Of a stretch of 64,000 nt of DNA, positions 27,817 to 37,799 are shown piece by piece. The notes under the pieces are model-generated. The model made no database searches. It was given only the letters and a program-made list of their open reading frames with translations, and was not told where the DNA came from. The translations under genes and the position numbers were made by a program. The stretch covers positions 62,001 through 126,000 of the forward strand of contig NZ_MUNS01000029.1 in NCBI RefSeq assembly GCF_002002705.1, in the 5' to 3' direction. Each line of letters opens with the position of its first letter. Position 1 is the stretch's first letter. Source of the stretch: Polaromonas sp. C04. Its GTDB lineage: Bacteria; Pseudomonadota; Gammaproteobacteria; Burkholderiales; Burkholderiaceae_C.

Positions 27817-27820
<4 letters not shown>
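27404..27820 (+). CDS. dgkA: diacylglycerol kinase
   Basis: Small trimeric integral-membrane kinase that recycles diacylglycerol to phosphatidic acid. 138 aa from the ATG at 27404. Family residues are visible in QETAFRQEAVVAVV, the catalytic region VELLNTGLETAIDRIG and the second motif LSKRAKDMGSAAVLLSL. Three transmembrane helices are predicted by hydrophobicity. The N terminus has about 30 extra polar residues compared with the E. coli enzyme. The stop overlaps the next gene by ATGA. Confidence 0.93.
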
Positions 27821-28850
<1,030 letters not shown>

Positions 28851-30527
28851 CTACGCGCGAAATTTGCTGGTAATAGGATAACGCCAATCCTTGCCAAAGC
28901 TGCGGTGCGTCACGCGAATGCCGACCGGCGCCTGGCGCCGCTTGTATTCGTTGATCTTGATCAGCCGCGTGACGCGCTCCACATCGGCGCGCGCAAAGCC
29001 GGCGGCAACGATCTCCTCGAGGCCCTGGTCGTTCTCCATGTAGCGCTCCAGAATCGCGTCCAGCACCTCGTAGGGCGGCAGCGAATCCTGGTCGGTCTGG
29101 TCGGGGCGCAGCTCGGCGCTGGGCGCTCGCGTGATGATGCGCTCGGGGATCGGATTGGCGCCGGTGCCGTAGGGGTCGTGCGCGTTGCGCCAGCGCGCCA
29201 GCCGGAACACCGTCGTCTTGGCCAGGTCCTTGATAGCGGCGAAACCGCCCGCCATGTCGCCGTACAGCGTGCAATAGCCGGTGGCCAGCTCGCTCTTGTT
29301 GCCGGTGGTCAGCACGATGGCGCCGAACTTATTTGAAAGCGCCATCAACAGCGTGCCACGGATGCGAGCCTGGATGTTCTCCTCGGTCGTGTCTTCCCTC
29401 AATCCCCGGAATTCACCCGCCAGGCTGGTTTTGAAGGCTTCGAACATCGGCAGGATGGAAATCTCGTCGTAGCGCACACCCACGCGGGCGGCCATTTCGC
29501 GCGCATCGATCCAGCTGATGTCGGCCGTGTAGGGCGAGGGCATCATCACGGTGCGCACCTTGTCGGGTCCGATGGCGTCGACCGCTATCGCCAGCACCAG
29601 CGCCGAGTCGATGCCGCCCGACAGCCCGAGGATCGCGCCCGGAAAGCCATTTTTGCCGATGTAGTCGCGCACGCCCAGCACCAGCGCGTCCCACAGGTCA
29701 GCGTCCGGCGTGCGCTCCGGCGCCACCTCTGCTACCAGTTTGATAGCTGACTGCGCCCGCTCCACCTGGACTTCAAACAGTTTTTCCTCAAAACTCGGAG
29801 CGCGGCCGGCCACCGAGCCGTCGGCATTCAGGGCAAACGAATGGCCCTCGAACACCACCTCGTCCTGCCCGCCCACCAGGTGCGCATAGACCAGCGGCAG
29901 CCCGCAGGCCTGGGCGCGCTGGCGCATCATCTGCTCGCGCTCGTCGCCCTTGCCGATGTGGAATGGCGAGGCGTTGATGACCGCCAGCAGCTCGGCGCCG
30001 GCCTCCTGGGCAAGACGCGCCGGCTCCTCGAACCAGGCGTCCTCGCAGATCAGCAGGCCGACGCTGAGCCGATCAGCCCCCTCGCCCACCTGGAACACGC
30101 ACACGCCCCGACCCGGCGTGAAGTAGCGGCGCTCGTCGAACACCTGGTAGTTGGGCAGCTCGCGCTTGGCGTAGGTCTCCAGCACGCGGCCCTCGCTGAG
30201 CACGCTGGCCGCGTTGTGGCGGCGCTGCACCGCCACCGACTTGCTGCGCACGTCGCCGCCCGTGGGGTGGCCGACCACCACCACCAGGCCTTTTAACCCG
30301 GAGAGTTCGCGGGCCACCGTTTTCACGGCATCATCGCAGGCAGCGATGAAGGCGGGACGCAGGAACAGGTCTTCGGCCGCGTAGCCGCAAATCGACAGCT
30401 CCGGGGTCAACAGCAGCCGCGCACCGCCGGCGTAGGCCAGGTGCGCGGCGTCGATGATTTTTTGCGCGTTGCCGGACAGGTCGCCCACGACAAAATTGAG
30501 CTGGGCCACACAGATTTTGAGAGTCAT
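28851..30527 (-). CDS. nadE: NAD+ synthase (glutamine-hydrolysing)
   Basis: Final step of NAD synthesis, amidating nicotinate adenine dinucleotide. 558 aa with an N-terminal nitrilase-type glutaminase domain (TPELSICGYAAEDLF, LLICEDAWFEE with the catalytic Cys) and a C-terminal synthetase domain (LGLSGGIDSALVLAI, TTGNKSELATGYCTLYGD). At about residues 256 to 266 the interdomain segment RAQSAIKLVAE is encoded by a truncated copy of the dispersed repeat, in frame. Its start is only seven bases from the start of the divergent gene. Confidence 0.95.
   Translation of the reverse strand: MTLKICVAQLNFVVGDLSGNAQKIIDAAHLAYAGGARLLLTPELSICGYAAEDLFLRPAFIAACDDAVKTVARELSGLKGLVVVVGHPTGGDVRSKSVAVQRRHNAASVLSEGRVLETYAKRELPNYQVFDERRYFTPGRGVCVFQVGEGADRLSVGLLICEDAWFEEPARLAQEAGAELLAVINASPFHIGKGDEREQMMRQRAQACGLPLVYAHLVGGQDEVVFEGHSFALNADGSVAGRAPSFEEKLFEVQVERAQSAIKLVAEVAPERTPDADLWDALVLGVRDYIGKNGFPGAILGLSGGIDSALVLAIAVDAIGPDKVRTVMMPSPYTADISWIDAREMAARVGVRYDEISILPMFEAFKTSLAGEFRGLREDTTEENIQARIRGTLLMALSNKFGAIVLTTGNKSELATGYCTLYGDMAGGFAAIKDLAKTTVFRLARWRNAHDPYGTGANPIPERIITRAPSAELRPDQTDQDSLPPYEVLDAILERYMENDQGLEEIVAAGFARADVERVTRLIKINEYKRRQAPVGIRVTHRSFGKDWRYPITSKFRA
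29731..29760. repeat. dispersed TTTGATAGCTG-type repeat, copy 3 (truncated, inside nadE)
   Basis: Plus strand GCTACCAGTTTGATAGCTG followed by ACTGCGC. The first 19 bases are identical to the copy at 31465. It falls in the interdomain region of NadE and keeps the reading frame. Confidence 0.7.
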
Positions 30528-30534
30528 AGGAACA

Positions 30535-31872
30535 GTGAAAAGCGATTCAAACGATTATGTCATCCGGGTGTTTTCCTCGCCGCTGGAAATCCCTGCGAAT
30601 GACTGGAACGCCCTGCTGGCGGGGCAGGGTGAAGCCAACCCCTTCATGCGGCACGAATACCTGGCTGCCCTGCACCAGAGCGGCAGCGCCACGCCGGCCA
30701 CGGGCTGGACGCCGCGCTTTGTCACGCTCTGGCGGGGGCCCGCAATGGTCGCGGCCTGCGCGCTGTACCTCAAGGACCATTCCTACGGTGAATATGTGTT
30801 CGACTGGGCCTGGGCCAACGCCTACGAGCAGCATGGCCTGGCTTATTACCCGAAGGCCGTGGTGGCGTCGCCCTTCACCCCTGTGCCCGGCGTGCGGCTG
30901 CTGGCGCGCGATGCGCCGGCGCGCCAGGCGCTGGTAAAGGCGCTGGTGGACTGGTGCGGCGAGCAGAAACTGTCGTCGCTGCACCTGCTGTTTGCCGGCG
31001 AGGACGACGTCGCCGCCTGCGCGCAGGCCGGGCTGATGCTGCGCCATACCGTGCAGTTTCATTGGAAAAATGTGGCCCCCACGCTTGTCGCTTTGCGTAC
31101 TGCGCTGGACGAGTCGCCGCCAGACGCGACGACCCTTCGGCCCGTCCAAGCCCGCGCAGGCGGGCTTGGAGCCGCGGGCCCGTTCGGTAGCTTTGAGGAT
31201 TTTCTGGCCAGCCTGAGCCACGACAAACGCAAGAAAATCCGCCAGGAGCGCCGCAAGGTGGCGGATGCCGGCGTCAGTTTTCGCTGGTCACTGGGCCGGG
31301 ACATCGCGCCGCGCGACTGGGACTTTTTCTACCGCTGCTACGAGCGCACCTACTACGAGCACGGCAACGCGCCGTATCTCAGCCGCGACTTCTTCCGGCG
31401 CATGGCGGGCACCATGCCGGAAAACTGGCTGCTGTTCGTGGCAGAGCGTGGCGGCAAACCCATCGCTACCAGTTTGATAGCTGTCAGTGATGGCCCCGTA
31501 TGGGCTACAGGCCAATTTAGCTTAAACAATACCCAGGAAGCTGCCGGGCCAGTCGTCGAGCGCACCGCCTACGGCCGCTACTGGGGGGCGCTGGAGCGCG
31601 TCGACTGCCTGCACTTCGAGGCCTGCTATTACCAGCCGCTGCAGTGGTGCATAGAGCATGGCTTTCAGCGCTTCGAGGGTGGCGCCCAGGGCGAACACAA
31701 GATGGCGCGCGCGCTCTTGCCGGTCAAGACCACCAGCGCCCACTGGCTGGCGCATCCGGCCTTTGCCGATGCGGTGGAGCGCTTTCTGGCGCGCGAGGGT
31801 GAAGGCATTGAGCACTACATGGACGAACTGGAACGCCGCAACCCGTTCAAACACGCTGACGCGCCATCTTGA
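30535..31872 (+). CDS. FemAB-like / GNAT peptidoglycan biosynthesis family protein (COG3146)
   Basis: 445-aa protein of the COG3146 family (FemAB-like acyltransferase fold), function not established; related proteins are annotated as peptidoglycan synthesis acyltransferases. Conserved stretches are NPFMRHEYLAALHQSGSA, YGEYVFDWAWANAYE, SHDKRKKIRQERRKV and QGEHKMARALLPV. Start is GTG at 30535 after AGGA. Two insertions stand out: residues about 185 to 216, which include a 10-bp perfect hairpin, and residues 311 to 331, which are a dispersed repeat copy. Both keep the frame, so the gene appears intact. Confidence 0.85.
   Translation: MKSDSNDYVIRVFSSPLEIPANDWNALLAGQGEANPFMRHEYLAALHQSGSATPATGWTPRFVTLWRGPAMVAACALYLKDHSYGEYVFDWAWANAYEQHGLAYYPKAVVASPFTPVPGVRLLARDAPARQALVKALVDWCGEQKLSSLHLLFAGEDDVAACAQAGLMLRHTVQFHWKNVAPTLVALRTALDESPPDATTLRPVQARAGGLGAAGPFGSFEDFLASLSHDKRKKIRQERRKVADAGVSFRWSLGRDIAPRDWDFFYRCYERTYYEHGNAPYLSRDFFRRMAGTMPENWLLFVAERGGKPIATSLIAVSDGPVWATGQFSLNNTQEAAGPVVERTAYGRYWGALERVDCLHFEACYYQPLQWCIEHGFQRFEGGAQGEHKMARALLPVKTTSAHWLAHPAFADAVERFLAREGEGIEHYMDELERRNPFKHADAPS
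31465..31526. repeat. dispersed TTTGATAGCTG-type repeat, copy 4 (inside the FemAB-like gene)
   Basis: Plus strand GCTACCAGTTTGATAGCTG, then TATGGGCTACAGGCCAATTT and AGCTTAAA. It is full length and lies in frame, encoding about 21 residues (ATSLIAVSDGP and following) between GGKPI and the conserved AYGRYWG block. Confidence 0.75.
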
Positions 31873-32052
31873 TAACGGCCAGCGTCTTGTCTTGGTAGAA
31901 ACCACTAAGCCGCGCGTCGCCAAGGAGACGAAAACGAAGGCAGCCTCCTCTAAAACGGCCCTCAAACCGTGCACCCCGCGCGTTAAAACTGCTAACGTAA
32001 CCTGTACACGAATAGCCAGGGAGACGGCATAGCGTGCCTGAACCCACACCAG

Positions 32053-32868
32053 ATGACCGCAACACTCATGGCAAGAGACTCGCGACAAGTCCCCCAGCAA
32101 GACCTTGAAGACCTCGCCCCGCCCAGCGCCTGGCTTTTGGCCATGGAATTTCGCGCGTTCTGGGAGTTCGGGGCCGTGCTGCCGGCCTGGCCCGTGCTGC
32201 AGCGCGCCCCGGCGGGCGATGGCCATGCGGTGATCGTGTTTCCGGGCCTGAGCGCCGGCGACGGCACGACCGTGCCGCTGCGCCGCTACCTGGGCAGCCT
32301 GGGCTATGCCGCCGACGGCTGGAACCAGGGCTTCAACTTCGGTCCGCGCGCCGGCGTGCTGGACGGCGCCAAACGGCAGGTCGAAGAAACCTGTCATGCC
32401 ACGGGTAAAAAAGTCAGCCTGATCGGCTGGAGCCTGGGCGGCGTGTACGCGCGCGAGATCGCCAAGCTGATGCCCGACATGGTGCGCGGCGTGATCACGC
32501 TGGGCACGCCGTTCGCCGGTCCGCCCAAAAGCACCAACGCCTGGCGCATCTACGAGTTGGCCAGCGGCCACAACATTGAACTTCAGTCGCGCAACTACGA
32601 CCTGCCCGTGGCGCCGCCGGTGCCCACCACCTCGGTGTATTCGCGCAGCGACGGCATCGTGGCCTGGCAGGGCAGCATCCAGGCGCCCAGCCCCGCGAAC
32701 CCGCACACCGAAAACGTCGAGGTGATCGCCAGCCACGTCGGCCTGGGCCTGAACCCCAGCGCCTGGTGGGCGGTGGCCGACCGGCTGGCGCAGCTTGAGG
32801 GCCAATGGAGGCCGTTTGAGCGCAAGCGCGGCCTGCACGGGCTGATCTTTCCCGATCCGCAGCGCTGA
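32053..32868 (+). CDS. alpha/beta hydrolase (esterase/lipase-like)
   Basis: 271-aa alpha/beta-hydrolase. The nucleophile elbow is GWSLGG (G-x-S-x-G) and the oxyanion region is VIVFPGLSAGDG. The catalytic Asp is probably in SRSDGIVAW and the His in EVIASHVGLG. No signal peptide is visible, so it is likely cytoplasmic. The substrate is unknown. The 180 bases before it after the FemAB-like gene show no recognisable feature. A strong terminator follows. Confidence 0.85.
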   Translation: MTATLMARDSRQVPQQDLEDLAPPSAWLLAMEFRAFWEFGAVLPAWPVLQRAPAGDGHAVIVFPGLSAGDGTTVPLRRYLGSLGYAADGWNQGFNFGPRAGVLDGAKRQVEETCHATGKKVSLIGWSLGGVYAREIAKLMPDMVRGVITLGTPFAGPPKSTNAWRIYELASGHNIELQSRNYDLPVAPPVPTTSVYSRSDGIVAWQGSIQAPSPANPHTENVEVIASHVGLGLNPSAWWAVADRLAQLEGQWRPFERKRGLHGLIFPDPQR

Positions 32869-32890
32869 GCGCCGTTGCGCCAGAAACAAC

Positions 32891-32921
32891 AGCGCCTGCC
32901 GGTGGCAACACCGCAGGCGCT
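32891..32921 (+). terminator. intrinsic terminator after the alpha/beta hydrolase
   Basis: AGCGCCTGC ... GCAGGCGCT stem with inner CGGTG-GCAA-CACCG pairing, about 13 bp with one bulge, followed by CTTGTTTTG. The T tract is shared with the start of a dispersed repeat copy. Confidence 0.75.
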
Positions 32922-32981
32922 CTTGTTTTGATAGCTGGTTGTGCTTGTCCGGTATGGACTAAAGCCAGTTTTCTTTAAAAA
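32922..32981. repeat. dispersed TTTGATAGCTG-type repeat, copy 5 (intergenic)
   Basis: Plus strand CTTGTTTTGATAGCTGGTTG, then TGCTTGTCCGGTATGGACTA, AAGCCAG and TTTTCTTTAAA. It ends next to the ppa stop codon. Confidence 0.8.
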
Positions 32982-32982
32982 C

Positions 32983-33525
32983 TCAGGCCTTGGCCTTCTC
33001 CTTCTGGTAGTTGGCGATGCCGTCCATGATTTCCTTCTTGGCGGAATCGACGCCTTCCCAGCCGACGATCTTGACCCACTTGCCGGGCTCCAGATCCTTG
33101 TAGTGCTCGAAGAAGTGGGCGATGGTGTTCAGGCGTGCCGGATTCAGGTCCTCGGGCTTTTGCCACTGCGTGTAGATCGACAGGATCTTGTCGATCGGCA
33201 CCGCCAGCACCTTGCCGTCTTCGCCCGCTTCGTCCTGCATTTTCAGGATGCCGATCGGGCGGCACGTCACCACCACGCCGGGGATCAGCGGCACCGGCGT
33301 GATCACCAGCACATCCACCGGGTCGCCATCGCCGCTGATGGTGCGCGGCACGTAACCATAGTTGGTGGGGTAATGCATGGAGGTGCTCATGAAGCGGTCG
33401 ACAAAGATCGCGTCCGTCTCCTTGTCCACTTCATACTTGACCGGATCGGCGTTCATCGGGATCTCGATGATCACGTTGAAGGCTTCAGGGACGTTCTTGC
33501 CGGGGGTTACTCGGTCTAGGGCCAT
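32983..33525 (-). CDS. ppa: inorganic pyrophosphatase, soluble family I
   Basis: Cytoplasmic Mg-dependent enzyme hydrolysing PPi to 2 Pi. 180 aa, the usual size. The active-site elements are EIPMNADPVKYEVDK, YGYVPRTISGDGDPVDVLV (with the D-x-D-P-x-D pattern) and the C-terminal KVDW-equivalent WVKIVGWEGV. It is divergent from hppA, which encodes a membrane pyrophosphatase, across 240 bases. Confidence 0.96.
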   Translation of the reverse strand: MALDRVTPGKNVPEAFNVIIEIPMNADPVKYEVDKETDAIFVDRFMSTSMHYPTNYGYVPRTISGDGDPVDVLVITPVPLIPGVVVTCRPIGILKMQDEAGEDGKVLAVPIDKILSIYTQWQKPEDLNPARLNTIAHFFEHYKDLEPGKWVKIVGWEGVDSAKKEIMDGIANYQKEKAKA

Positions 33526-33765
33526 GGCTGTCTTTCAGGTTGAAAATTAATCGGAATCTGCTCGGGATTAACCCTGATTTTACTGACACACCCCTTGCTG
33601 AATCCCCCGTGTCACGGCTCCGACACACTTTTGGGCTTATATTTCCGCTGTTGGCCAATCGTCTCCACCGCGCGTTTGCCGGGCTGGGGCACCGAGGAAG
33701 CAACGCAGCGGGGGCACCGCTCGCGTGCTGCCCCCTCCCAGCGAAAACAACGAGTAGGAGAAACT

Positions 33766-35967
33766 ATGACAGGCAACTCAGCGCTGATTTTGGCGCTCGT
33801 CTGCGGACTCATTGCCGTGGCTTACGGCTTTTGGGCGCGCAGCTGGATTCTTTCCCAGGACGCAGGCAATGCGCGGATGCAGGAAATTGCAGCCGCCATC
33901 CAGACCGGTGCCGCCGCCTATCTGGCGCGGCAGTACCGCACCATCGCCATCGTCGGCGTGGTGCTGGCGATCCTGATCGGCTTCTTTCTGGACGGCAAGA
34001 CGGCCATCGGCTTCGTGGCCGGCGCGCTGCTGTCCGGGGCTTGCGGCTTCATCGGCATGAACGTGTCGGTGCGCGCCAATGTGCGCACCGCGCAGGCGGC
34101 CACGCGCGGCATCGGCCCGGCGCTCGACGTCGCGTTTCGCGGCGGCGCAATCACCGGCATGCTGGTGGTGGGCCTGGGTCTGTTGGGCGTCACGGCGTTC
34201 TACTGGTTCCTGGCCGGCAACGGCAACCTGACACCGGACCGCCAGTTGTCCACGCTGCTGAACCCGCTGATCGGTTTCGCGTTCGGCGCCTCGCTGATCT
34301 CCATCTTTGCGCGGCTCGGCGGCGGCATCTTCACCAAGGGCGCCGACGTCGGCGCCGACCTGGTGGGCAAGGTCGAGGCCGGCATCCCCGAAGATGACCC
34401 GCGCAACCCGGCGGTGATTGCCGACAACGTGGGCGACAACGTGGGCGACTGCGCCGGCATGGCGGCCGACCTGTTCGAAACCTACGCGGTGACGCTGATC
34501 GCCACCATGGTGCTCGGCTCCCTGCTGGTGGCCGGCGCCGGCACCCATGCCGCGGTGTATCCGCTGGCGCTGGGCGCCGTGTCCATCATCGCCTCCATCA
34601 TCGGCTGCTTCTTCGTCAAGGCCTCGCCCGGCATGAAGAACGTGATGCCCGCCCTGTACAAGGGTCTGGCCGTGGCCGGTGTGCTGTCGCTGATCGCTTT
34701 CTACTTTGTCACGACGTGGCTGATGCCCGACAACGCCATCAGCGCCACCGGCAGCCAGATGAAGCTGTTTGGCGCCTGTGCCGTCGGCCTGGTGCTGACT
34801 GCCGCACTGGTGTGGATCACCGAGTACTACACGGGTACCCAGTACGCGCCGGTGCGCCACATCGCGCAAGCCTCCACCACCGGCCACGGCACCAACATCA
34901 TCGCCGGCCTGGGGGTTTCGATGCGCTCGACCGCCTGGCCGGTGCTGTGTGTCTGCATCGCCATCGGCGTGGCCTACCAGCTGGCCGGCCTGTACGGGAT
35001 CGCCGTCGCCGCGACGTCGATGCTGAGCATGGCCGGCATCGTGGTGGCGCTGGACGCCTACGGCCCGATCACCGACAACGCCGGCGGCATTGCCGAAATG
35101 TCGGAAATGCCCAAGAGCGTGCGCGACATCACCGACCCGCTGGACGCGGTGGGCAACACCACCAAGGCCGTGACCAAGGGCTACGCGATCGGCTCGGCCG
35201 GCCTGGCGGCGCTGGTGCTGTTTGCCGACTACACGCACAAACTGGAGAGCTATGGCCACGCCATCAGCTTCGATTTGTCCGATCCGATGGTGATCATCGG
35301 CCTGTTCATCGGCGGCCTGATTCCCTACCTGTTCGGTGCCATGGCGATGGAGGCCGTGGGGCGCGCGGCGGGCGCCGTGGTGGTCGAGGTGCGGCGCCAG
35401 TTCCGCGACATCAAGGGCATCATGGACGGTTCGGGCAAGCCTGAATACGGCCGCGCGGTGGACATGCTGACTTCGGCCGCCATCAAGGAAATGATGATCC
35501 CGAGCCTGCTGCCCGTGGTGGTGCCGATCCTGGTCGGCCTGCTGCTCGGCCCGAAGGCGCTCGGCGGCCTGCTGATGGGCACCATCGTGACCGGCCTGTT
35601 CGTGGCCATTTCCATGTGCACCGGCGGCGGTGCCTGGGATAACGCGAAGAAATACATCGAGGACGGCAACTTCGGCGGCAAAGGCTCCGAGGCGCACAAG
35701 GCCGCCGTGACCGGCGACACCGTGGGCGACCCCTACAAGGACACGGCCGGCCCGGCGGTGAACCCGCTCATCAAGATCATCAACATCGTGGCACTCCTGA
35801 TCGTGCCGCTGATGATGCGGCTGCATGGCGGCGAGGTGCCGCAAGCCGCCCTGCCGGCACCCGTCGCGATCACGGCGCCGGCGGCCACGGGCACCGTCGC
35901 GGATGCCGCCGCGGCCAAGTCGGACGCGGCCACGCCAGCGCCGGCCAATTCGGCCGCGCTCAAGTGA
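33766..35967 (+). CDS. hppA: proton-translocating membrane pyrophosphatase
   Basis: Integral-membrane H+-PPase (about 16 helices) coupling PPi hydrolysis to proton pumping. 733 aa from the ATG at 33766, after TAGGAG. The catalytic loop is [14 protein letters not shown] followed by [19 protein letters not shown]; further acidic motifs are [14 protein letters not shown] and [25 protein letters not shown] has Lys where K+-dependent enzymes have Ala, indicating the K+-independent type. The C terminus carries an extra Ala/Pro-rich tail of about 45 residues past the last helix. Confidence 0.96.
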   Translation: MTGNSALILALVCGLIAVAYGFWARSWILSQDAGNARMQEIAAAIQTGAAAYLARQYRTIAIVGVVLAILIGFFLDGKTAIGFVAGALLSGACGFIGMNVSVRANVRTAQAATRGIGPALDVAFRGGAITGMLVVGLGLLGVTAFYWFLAGNGNLTPDRQLSTLLNPLIGFAFGASLISIFARLGGGIFTKGADVGADLVGKVEAGIPEDDPRNPAVIADNVGDNVGDCAGMAADLFETYAVTLIATMVLGSLLVAGAGTHAAVYPLALGAVSIIASIIGCFFVKASPGMKNVMPALYKGLAVAGVLSLIAFYFVTTWLMPDNAISATGSQMKLFGACAVGLVLTAALVWITEYYTGTQYAPVRHIAQASTTGHGTNIIAGLGVSMRSTAWPVLCVCIAIGVAYQLAGLYGIAVAATSMLSMAGIVVALDAYGPITDNAGGIAEMSEMPKSVRDITDPLDAVGNTTKAVTKGYAIGSAGLAALVLFADYTHKLESYGHAISFDLSDPMVIIGLFIGGLIPYLFGAMAMEAVGRAAGAVVVEVRRQFRDIKGIMDGSGKPEYGRAVDMLTSAAIKEMMIPSLLPVVVPILVGLLLGPKALGGLLMGTIVTGLFVAISMCTGGGAWDNAKKYIEDGNFGGKGSEAHKAAVTGDTVGDPYKDTAGPAVNPLIKIINIVALLIVPLMMRLHGGEVPQAALPAPVAITAPAATGTVADAAAAKSDAATPAPANSAALK

Positions 35968-36000
35968 CGCGGCAGTAACTGGCACGCACACCCGCGTTGA

Positions 36001-36022
36001 AAAGCCCGCAGTAGCGGGCTTT
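36001..36022. terminator. bidirectional intrinsic terminator between hppA and the PLD gene
   Basis: AAAGCCCGC-AGTA-GCGGGCTTT, a 9-bp perfect stem with a T run on the plus side and an A run before it. It can serve both convergent genes. Confidence 0.85.
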
Positions 36023-36043
36023 TTTACGGGTCACCGCGGCGCC

Positions 36044-37672
36044 TCAGAGCAGCGAATCGGGCACGAAAGGCCCGACCAGGAAGTTGTACAACCGCAGCCA
36101 CGCCGAAGACTCGGGTTCGGAATCGAGGATGATCTCCTTCTCGCCATCCGTGGACAGCCACTGGACGCTGCCCGAGCCCGACGGCGCCAGCCGCACCCGG
36201 TAGGCGCTCTGCAGCTTGCTGATGTTGATCACGCGCAGCATCTCGCGCGCCAGCTGCGGACTGTCAACCAGGACGCCCAGCTCCGTGTTTTTGGTGGCGG
36301 AGCGCGGGTCCAGATTCATGGAACCGATAAAAACGGTCTTGCGGTCGATCACCGCGATCTTGGCGTGCAGCCGCCCGAAGGAGGAGCCGAACATGCCCAG
36401 CCGCACATTGCGGGTGGTGCGCTGCGGGCTGAGCTCGTACAGGTCCACCCCCGCCTTGAGCATGCCCGGGCGGTAATGCGCATAGCCCGTGTAGACCGCC
36501 GGCACGTCGTTGGCCGCCAGCGAGTTGGTCAGGATCGTCAGCTTCACGCCGCGCCCGGTCAGGTCTTTAATGGCTTTCATGCCGCGCGGGCCGGGGATCA
36601 GGTAGGGCGAGACCACATAGATTTCGCTGGTGGCCTGGCGCATGGCCTTGAGCACGTCCAGCGTCACGCTGGTGGCGAGGGCGTCGGCATCCGTGCGTTT
36701 GAGCAGCTTGTCGGGCGGGTCGGCAAAGGCACGGGCAGTGCCCCACAGCAGGCCCATGCGGCCCGCATCCAGTTCCTCGCCGATCGGGCCATAGCCCAGC
36801 ACGTCGGTCGGCGGCAGCGTCAGCACGGGGGGCGGCGCGGCCATGTCGACCCATTCATCGAAGTCCTGCTGCATCAGCTTGCGATCGCCCGGGGCTTGCA
36901 CGATGGATTCGATCGACCGCACCTGCTCGCTATTCCAGTAGGTGTCGAAGATCGACGCCAGCTGCGGCACCACCCGTCCCACCATCAGGGCGTCCATGTC
37001 CACGAAATTCTGCAGCGGGTCGAGCGTGAAGTAGTTGTCCGCAATGTTGCGCCCCCCGGCAATGGCCATCACGCCATCGGCAATGAACAGCTTGTTGTGC
37101 ATGCGGTGGTCGAGCCGGGAGATGTCGAACAGCGAAGCCGTGAAGCGGCCCAGGAGTTGCTCTCTGGCGCAGCAAAACGGGTTGAACAGCCGCACCTCGA
37201 TGTTCGGCGTAGCCGCCAGCGCGAGCAACAGCTGCTGGCTGCCGGCCGTGTACAGGTCATCGACCAGCAGGCGCACACGCACGCCGCGCAGGGCCGCCTT
37301 TTTAAGATCGCGCAGCAGCAGCCGGCCGGTCGCGTCATTGTCGAACACGTAATACTGCAGATCGAGCGAGCGCTGGGCGCGCTGCACGAGCTGGATACGC
37401 GCGTCGAGCGAATACACCCCCATCGGCAAGAGCCGAAAGCCCGAGTCTTCTCCGGGCGGCGTCGATGCGGCGACGGTTTTGGACAAGACACCGTCAGGGT
37501 CCGGCGCCAGGGCCGTGGTGGGCGTGCGCGGCGCCAAAGGAGGCAGCGTGCCGCACCCCCCCAGCAGGGCCAGCAGCACCAGCAGACACAGCTTGCCTAC
37601 GCCGCCAAAGGAAGGGAAACAGGCCGCGCGGCCGGGGAAAAATGGCCTGGGAGTTCGCATGCCGGTGTTCAT
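36044..37672 (-). CDS. phospholipase D family lipoprotein (cardiolipin synthase C-like)
   Basis: 542-aa protein with two HKD motifs: HNKLFIADGVMAIAGGRN and HAKIAVIDRKTVFIGSMN. The N terminus has a lipoprotein signal with lipobox LLGGC (Cys40), so it is probably anchored in the periplasm. The layout resembles ClsC/YmdC, which makes cardiolipin from PE and PG, though ClsC itself is not usually a lipoprotein. The sequence after Cys40 is a Pro/Thr-rich linker. It converges on hppA. Confidence 0.88.
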   Translation of the reverse strand: MNTGMRTPRPFFPGRAACFPSFGGVGKLCLLVLLALLGGCGTLPPLAPRTPTTALAPDPDGVLSKTVAASTPPGEDSGFRLLPMGVYSLDARIQLVQRAQRSLDLQYYVFDNDATGRLLLRDLKKAALRGVRVRLLVDDLYTAGSQQLLLALAATPNIEVRLFNPFCCAREQLLGRFTASLFDISRLDHRMHNKLFIADGVMAIAGGRNIADNYFTLDPLQNFVDMDALMVGRVVPQLASIFDTYWNSEQVRSIESIVQAPGDRKLMQQDFDEWVDMAAPPPVLTLPPTDVLGYGPIGEELDAGRMGLLWGTARAFADPPDKLLKRTDADALATSVTLDVLKAMRQATSEIYVVSPYLIPGPRGMKAIKDLTGRGVKLTILTNSLAANDVPAVYTGYAHYRPGMLKAGVDLYELSPQRTTRNVRLGMFGSSFGRLHAKIAVIDRKTVFIGSMNLDPRSATKNTELGVLVDSPQLAREMLRVINISKLQSAYRVRLAPSGSGSVQWLSTDGEKEIILDSEPESSAWLRLYNFLVGPFVPDSLL

Positions 37673-37799
37673 TTTGTCGCGCCTGCAGTGAATTGCTGGA
37701 ATGGTAGCGCAGCGAGGCCAAAGACGGCAAAGACAGGAGCGTCATAGCAGGAGTCGGGGATGCCGACTAGAATGAAACGCACATCTGAAAGGAGTGAGC

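Noticed and set aside
33778-35991. 737-codon open frame antisense to hppA
   Set aside because: Composition is His/Arg/Asp/Gln-rich with no family match; it is a shadow of a highly conserved pump on the other strand.
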